From contig CADCUU010000411.1 of NCBI GenBank assembly GCA_902805995.1, positions 1 to 11,664 on the forward strand: a stretch of 11,664 nucleotides of DNA. The letters are read 5' to 3'. Within the stretch, counting starts at the first letter, position 1; each line of letters opens with the position of its first letter. The notes below the pieces were generated by a model. That model was not told the DNA's origin. It did no database searches and was given only the letters and a program-made list of their open reading frames with translations. Shown here piece by piece: positions 8,097 through 11,664 of this stretch. The translations under genes were made by a program, and so were the position numbers. This DNA comes from an uncultured Rubellimicrobium sp. Lineage in GTDB: Bacteria > Pseudomonadota > Alphaproteobacteria > Rhodobacterales > Rhodobacteraceae.

Positions 8097-9332
8097 ATGA
8101 AATTCACTCGGACCACCCTTGTCTCACTCGCGGCGCTGTTCGTCGCCGGGCCCGCGCTGGCCCAATGCGCCATCGAGGGCGCGGGCTCGGTGCGCATCCT
8201 GTCCAACGACTTCGAGGCGCTGCGCCTCCTCAACACCGCGACGCAGGAATGCGCCTCCGACACCGTGACCGTAGAGGCTAACGCCACGAGCGAGCACAAG
8301 AACATCCAGGTTCCCGCGCTCCAGGCCAACCCGGCCGAGTACACTGTCGCGGTCGTGGCCAACAACTCCATCGTGCCGCTCCTGGGCGAGGACCTGATCC
8401 GTCCGCTCGACGACCTCGTCGCGCAGCTCGGCCAGCAGCTCACCGAACAGCAGCTCATCCGCATCGACGGCAAGATCATGGCCATCGCCTTCATGGCGAA
8501 CGGCCAGCACCTCGTGATGCGCCGCGACCTGCTGGAGCAGGCGGGCGTGGAGCCTCCCTCCTCCTATGAGGACATCCTCGCGGCGGCCGAGAAGCTCCGT
8601 GAAGCCGGCGTCGCGACGCCGCTCGCCGCGTCGAACAGCGCGGGCTGGGACCTCGCGGCCGAGTTCGTGAACATGTATCTCGGCACCGGGGCGGAGTTCT
8701 TCGAGCCCGGCACCGCCACCCTCGCCATCGACAACGATCAGGGTCGGCAGGCGCTTCAGATGATGCGCGACCTGACCCAGTACATGGCCCCGGACTTCGC
8801 CAGCGCCAACGCCGACGCGATCTCGCAGATGTACCGGGACGGCAACGTCGCCGTCGAGAACAACTGGGGCTCGCTCGCGGCCTCGCTGATCGACCCGGAA
8901 AAGGCGCAGGCCGAGGTGGTGGAGAACACCATCTTCGCGGCGGCCCCGACCATCGGCGGCGGCACGATCCCGGCGGCGGCCCTGTGGTGGGACGGCTTCA
9001 CCATCGCCAAGAACATCTCCGACGAGGAGGCGGCCGCCAGCTTCCAGGCCATGATGCACGCTATCCGGCCCGAGATGGCGACGCAGAACCCCGACGCGGC
9101 CGTCTGGCTGATCGACGGCTACCAGCCCGGGCCCGCGGCCGTCGGTGTCGTGGCCAACGCCCAAGGGGGCGCGCGCCCCTATCCGATGGTGCCGTGGATG
9201 GGCGTCCTGCACGAGGTCCTGGGCACCGAGCTCGCGGACTTCCTGCAAGGCAAGGAGGATGCCGACAAGGCGCTCCAAGACGTCACGGCCGCCTACACCG
9301 CCGCGGCCCAGCAGGCCGGCTACCTTCAGTGA
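8097..9332 (+). CDS. ABC transporter extracellular solute-binding protein (family 1, CUT1-type)
   Basis: Periplasmic receptor that captures the substrate and delivers it to the two permeases downstream. The 411 residues begin with a Sec signal peptide (basic KFTR, hydrophobic LVSLAALFVAG, cleavage after PALA at residue 22). C24 and C52 may form a disulfide in the mature protein. The two-lobe family-1 pattern shows in VRRDL-type and NNWGSLAASL segments and the late WWDGFTIAKN. The start at 8097 is chosen because GGAAGGA precedes it and the signal peptide begins there, although the frame is open back to 7827. The CUT1-like architecture suggests a sugar, polyol or other small polar solute; the substrate cannot be assigned. 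Control by a LacI-type repressor is suggested by the operator upstream. Confidence 0.93.
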   Translation: MKFTRTTLVSLAALFVAGPALAQCAIEGAGSVRILSNDFEALRLLNTATQECASDTVTVEANATSEHKNIQVPALQANPAEYTVAVVANNSIVPLLGEDLIRPLDDLVAQLGQQLTEQQLIRIDGKIMAIAFMANGQHLVMRRDLLEQAGVEPPSSYEDILAAAEKLREAGVATPLAASNSAGWDLAAEFVNMYLGTGAEFFEPGTATLAIDNDQGRQALQMMRDLTQYMAPDFASANADAISQMYRDGNVAVENNWGSLAASLIDPEKAQAEVVENTIFAAAPTIGGGTIPAAALWWDGFTIAKNISDEEAAASFQAMMHAIRPEMATQNPDAAVWLIDGYQPGPAAVGVVANAQGGARPYPMVPWMGVLHEVLGTELADFLQGKEDADKALQDVTAAYTAAAQQAGYLQ

Positions 9333-9338
9333 CCGAAC

Positions 9339-9368
9339 TCCGGGCCGGGGCGCATCCCCCGGCCCGGA
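9339..9368 (+). other. Strong stem-loop between binding-protein and permease genes
   Basis: TCCGGGCCGGGG (9339-9350) and CCCCGGCCCGGA (9357-9368) form a perfect 12-bp, almost all-GC stem with a 6-base loop, six bases after the binding-protein stop. There is no T tract. Intercistronic hairpins at this position (for example malE-malF) protect the upstream message and raise binding-protein levels over permeases; that role is inferred here. It could also be a partial terminator. Confidence 0.75.
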
Positions 9369-9389
9369 CCTGACAGGGGAGGGCCGGGC

Positions 9390-10424
9390 GTGCCGCATTC
9401 CACCTTCTTCCGCTTCATGGGGCCATCGCTTCTGGCGATGATCCTGTTCATCGCGCTGCCGATCCTGTCCATCGTCGTCCAGTCGCTCTTCGTCGAGCAT
9501 CCGCAGGTCCTCGTCACCTCGGAGACCTGCCAGCCCTTCGGCGGCTGCACGACGACGACGGTGGTGGACTCCGCCGCCACCGCGCAGCTTCGGGCCGAGG
9601 AGCCGCTCGGGCGGTTCAACGGCTTCGGCACCTACATCGACCGCAACCACCTGGCCTTTGCCGAGCTGGGAGAGATCTTCCGCAATTCGGACGGCCTGGG
9701 CGATGCGCTGGCGCGGGTCTACAACCTGCCGCTCTACAAGGCGCTGGCCTTCACCATCACCTACTGCATCCTCGTGACGCCGCTGGCCATGATCCTGGGC
9801 CTGTGCATCGCGCTCGCCGTCAACACGGTGCCCCGAATGCTCAAGGGGACGGTGATCTTCTTCAGCCTGGTGCCGATGCTCATCACGCCGCTCGTGGGCG
9901 CGCTGATCCTGTACTGGATGCTGAACTCCGAAGGCATCCTGGGCGCGGCGATCCAGAACATCTTCAACGACCCCGGCCTGTCGACCCGCACCTCGGCGCC
10001 GCTGACCTGGGCCACGCTCATTGCCTACGGCACCTGGACCAACGCGCCCTTCAGCTTCATTGTCTTCTACGCGGGCCTTCAGGCCGTGCCCAAGGACACG
10101 CTGGAGGCCGCGATGATCGACGGCGCCTCGCGGCTCGAACGCATCCGCTTCGTCGTGCTGCCCTCGCTCAAGCCGCTGATCCTGTTCGTCCTCCTCGTGC
10201 AGCTCATGGACAACTTCCGCGTCTTCGAGCCGATCATCAGCTTCAACGCCGCGGCCAACGCGACCTCGCTGGCCTATTCCATCTATTCGAGCCTCAACAC
10301 CCAGACGACCCAGCTCTTCGGCTCGGCGGCGGCGACATCGGTCATCACCATCGGCTTCATCGCCGTTCTCATCATCCCCGTGCTCGCCCGCGTGGCGCGG
10401 GAACTGTCGGCAGGGAGGGCGTGA
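9390..10424 (+). CDS. ABC transporter permease 1 (MalF-like)
   Basis: Inner-membrane channel subunit, pairing with the next gene product. The 344 residues show about six hydrophobic spans: near 10-32, 115-143, 153-177, 207-231, 262-280 and 315-335. The EAA loop that contacts the ATPase is at 239-258 (EAAMIDGASRLERIRFVVLP). An unusually long first periplasmic loop (about 33-112) carries CQPFGGC, whose two cysteines could form a disulfide. The start is GTG at 9390 with AGGGGAGGG just upstream. It is separated from the binding-protein gene by a hairpin and overlaps the next permease by one base (TGATG), so the two are co-translated. Confidence 0.93.
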   Translation: MPHSTFFRFMGPSLLAMILFIALPILSIVVQSLFVEHPQVLVTSETCQPFGGCTTTTVVDSAATAQLRAEEPLGRFNGFGTYIDRNHLAFAELGEIFRNSDGLGDALARVYNLPLYKALAFTITYCILVTPLAMILGLCIALAVNTVPRMLKGTVIFFSLVPMLITPLVGALILYWMLNSEGILGAAIQNIFNDPGLSTRTSAPLTWATLIAYGTWTNAPFSFIVFYAGLQAVPKDTLEAAMIDGASRLERIRFVVLPSLKPLILFVLLVQLMDNFRVFEPIISFNAAANATSLAYSIYSSLNTQTTQLFGSAAATSVITIGFIAVLIIPVLARVARELSAGRA

Positions 10425-11380
10425 TGGCCGGAGGCGTGGCGCAGGACCCCATGGGCGGAACCCTCCGGACGGGGTGGTTCCATCGGCTGGGGCGGACGGG
10501 ACCCGATGCCGTGTCGCGCAGACCGCCCCTTGTCGTGTTCGTGGCTTCGGCGTTCGTGCTGTTCTGGCTGATCGTGGCGGCCTTTCCCTTCGCCTGGACG
10601 GTCTGGGGGTCCTTCAAGGTCCAGGCCGACTTCTTCTCGCGCGACACCTGGTGGCACGCGATCCTGGGGACCAGCACCACGCGCGTCACGGGCGACGCCT
10701 TCACCGGGGCAGGCTACTACGGCGCCTGGGTCACCACCGAGTTCTGGCGCGCGGCGATCAACACGGCCATCGTCACGGTCTGCGTGATGGCCATCTCCCT
10801 CACCTTCGGCACGCTTGGCGGCTATGCCCTGGCGCGCTCCACTCACCGCTACCGGTTCTGGATCCTCGTGGCCGCGCTCTTCTTCCGCGCCATGCCCGAG
10901 GTGACGCTGGTGTCGGGCTACCTTTACCCCTTCTTCGCGTTGAACATCTGGGGCTACCTGCCGACGGCGATCCTCGTGCTCGTGGCGCTGAACCAGCCCT
11001 TCACGCTCTGGATGATGTACTCGTTCTTCCAAGGCATCCCGCGCGACCTCGACGAATCCGCGCTGGTGGACGGCTGCACGCGGTTCCAGGCCTTCCGGCT
11101 CGCCATCGTGCCGGTGATGTGGCCGGGGGTGATCACGACGGGGCTGTTCTCGTTCCTGCTGGCCTACAACGACTTCTCGGTCACCGCGCTGGTGCTGAGC
11201 GAGCGGAACCAGACCATGATCCCCAAGATCAGCAGCTATCTGGGCCAGATCCAAGCCGAGGGGAACGTGATGTTCGCCGTCGCGGCCGTGGTCTCGGTCA
11301 CGATCCCGATCTTCCTGCTGGTGATGTTTTTCCAGCGTTACCTCGTATCCGGCCTGACGGCGGGCGCGGTGAAGGGCTGA
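10424..11380 (+). CDS. ABC transporter permease 2 (MalG-like)
   Basis: Second inner-membrane subunit of the importer, 318 residues. A polar N-terminal extension of about 34 residues precedes hydrophobic spans near 35-60, 112-136, 145-170, 177-202, 234-256 and 283-303. The EAA-type loop at 210-230 reads DESALVDGCTRFQAFRLAIVP, with the usual conserved glycine. The ATG overlaps the stop of permease 1. No ATPase gene follows: the next gene is convergent and unrelated to transport, so an ATPase encoded elsewhere must power this importer. Confidence 0.93.
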   Translation: MAGGVAQDPMGGTLRTGWFHRLGRTGPDAVSRRPPLVVFVASAFVLFWLIVAAFPFAWTVWGSFKVQADFFSRDTWWHAILGTSTTRVTGDAFTGAGYYGAWVTTEFWRAAINTAIVTVCVMAISLTFGTLGGYALARSTHRYRFWILVAALFFRAMPEVTLVSGYLYPFFALNIWGYLPTAILVLVALNQPFTLWMMYSFFQGIPRDLDESALVDGCTRFQAFRLAIVPVMWPGVITTGLFSFLLAYNDFSVTALVLSERNQTMIPKISSYLGQIQAEGNVMFAVAAVVSVTIPIFLLVMFFQRYLVSGLTAGAVKG

Positions 11381-11395
11381 CGGCAGCCCTTCACC
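11368..11395. terminator. Hairpin between convergent permease 2 and RraA-like genes
   Basis: GGTGAAGGGCTG (11368-11379) and CAGCCCTTCACC (11384-11395) form a perfect 12-bp stem with the four-base loop ACGG. It includes the last codons and stop of permease 2 and ends 10 bases before the RraA-like stop, so it can serve both strands. There is no T tract on either side, so it is a non-canonical terminator or an mRNA 3'-end stabiliser. Confidence 0.65.
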
Positions 11396-11405
11396 AGCAA
11401 GCGGC

Positions 11406-11664
11406 TCAGGTGCGGGCCGCCTCGAAAGCGGCCCAAGCGGCCTCGAACTCCTCCCAGGCCGCAAAGCCCCGGCGCGACGGACCAAGGATCACCTGCTCGC
11501 TGTCGCGAAGCTTCTGGATCGCGGCTCCCAGCTTCGGGACCACCTCGGGCGGGACGACGACCGCGCCATGCCGGTCCGCGTGGACGAGGTCGCCTTGCGC
11601 GACGGTGAGGCCGAAGACGGTGACCGGCGTCCCGATCTTGCGCACATGGACGAAGCCATGGCTC
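11406..11664 (-). CDS. RraA-family protein (HMG aldolase-like), C-terminal part
   Basis: The frame runs off the right edge, leaving the last 86 residues. SHGFVHVRKIGTPVTVFGLT and GDLVHADRHGAVVVP are the C-terminal core of the RraA/dimethylmenaquinone-methyltransferase-like fold. This family includes metal-dependent 4-hydroxy-4-methyl-2-oxoglutarate/oxaloacetate-type aldolases and the RNase E inhibitor RraA. The tail after ADRHGAVVVP is longer than that of E. coli RraA and ends in a Trp- and Glu-rich helix, which fits catabolic members better. The in-frame GTG at 11645 is internal, because conserved residues continue upstream of it. It is convergent to the importer operon. Whether it belongs to the same pathway is unknown. 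Confidence 0.88.
   Translation of the reverse strand, partial: SHGFVHVRKIGTPVTVFGLTVAQGDLVHADRHGAVVVPPEVVPKLGAAIQKLRDSEQVILGPSRRGFAAWEEFEAAWAAFEAART

Overview
The window is very GC-rich with strong G/C preference at third codon positions. The gene set (GcvA-like LysR regulator, glycine-betaine-monooxygenase-type Rieske system, HisD-like catabolic dehydrogenase, CUT1-type ABC importer, RraA-family protein) looks like a chromosomal catabolic region of an alphaproteobacterium, probably a Rhodobacteraceae/Roseobacter-type organism. The taxonomic call is inference from gene content and composition only. No RNA genes, insertion sequences, phage genes, CRISPR arrays or origins were recognised.

Left part (1-3427): a LysR-type regulator on the minus strand, cut by the window edge, faces a two-gene plus-strand unit encoding a GbcA-like Rieske oxygenase (850-2085) and its GbcB-like flavin/[2Fe-2S] reductase (2359-3427). 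The intergenic region holds a 19-bp T-N11-A dyad that fits a LysR operator. Both oxidoreductase genes are broken as read: the oxygenase by an in-frame amber at codon 191, where the family has a Trp, and the reductase by one extra C near 2671. Otherwise both are full length with all cofactor ligands present. Either the system has decayed very recently or the sequence has two errors.

Middle (3428-6442): after a 416-base non-coding stretch comes a tightly coupled plus-strand trio: a tandem SnoaL/NTF2-fold protein, a 48-residue AtzG/GatC-like peptide, and an amidase-signature hydrolase. Both junctions are 4-base ATGA overlaps. The amidase ends tail-to-tail, with overlapping stop codons, against a minus-strand HisD-like dehydrogenase (6439-7710).

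Right part (7711-11664): a 386-base divergent regulatory region carries an 18-bp LacI/GalR-type operator just upstream of an ABC importer operon (binding protein, two permeases, no ATPase in the window). A 12-bp perfect hairpin separates the binding-protein gene from the permeases, and another closes the operon against a convergent, partial RraA-family gene.

Taken together, the region looks like a catabolic island for one or more small nitrogenous compounds: uptake by the ABC importer, oxidation by the HisD-like enzyme, C-N bond cleavage by the amidase pair, and oxidative N-demethylation by the Rieske system. Whether these form one pathway, and its substrate, cannot be read from the sequence.
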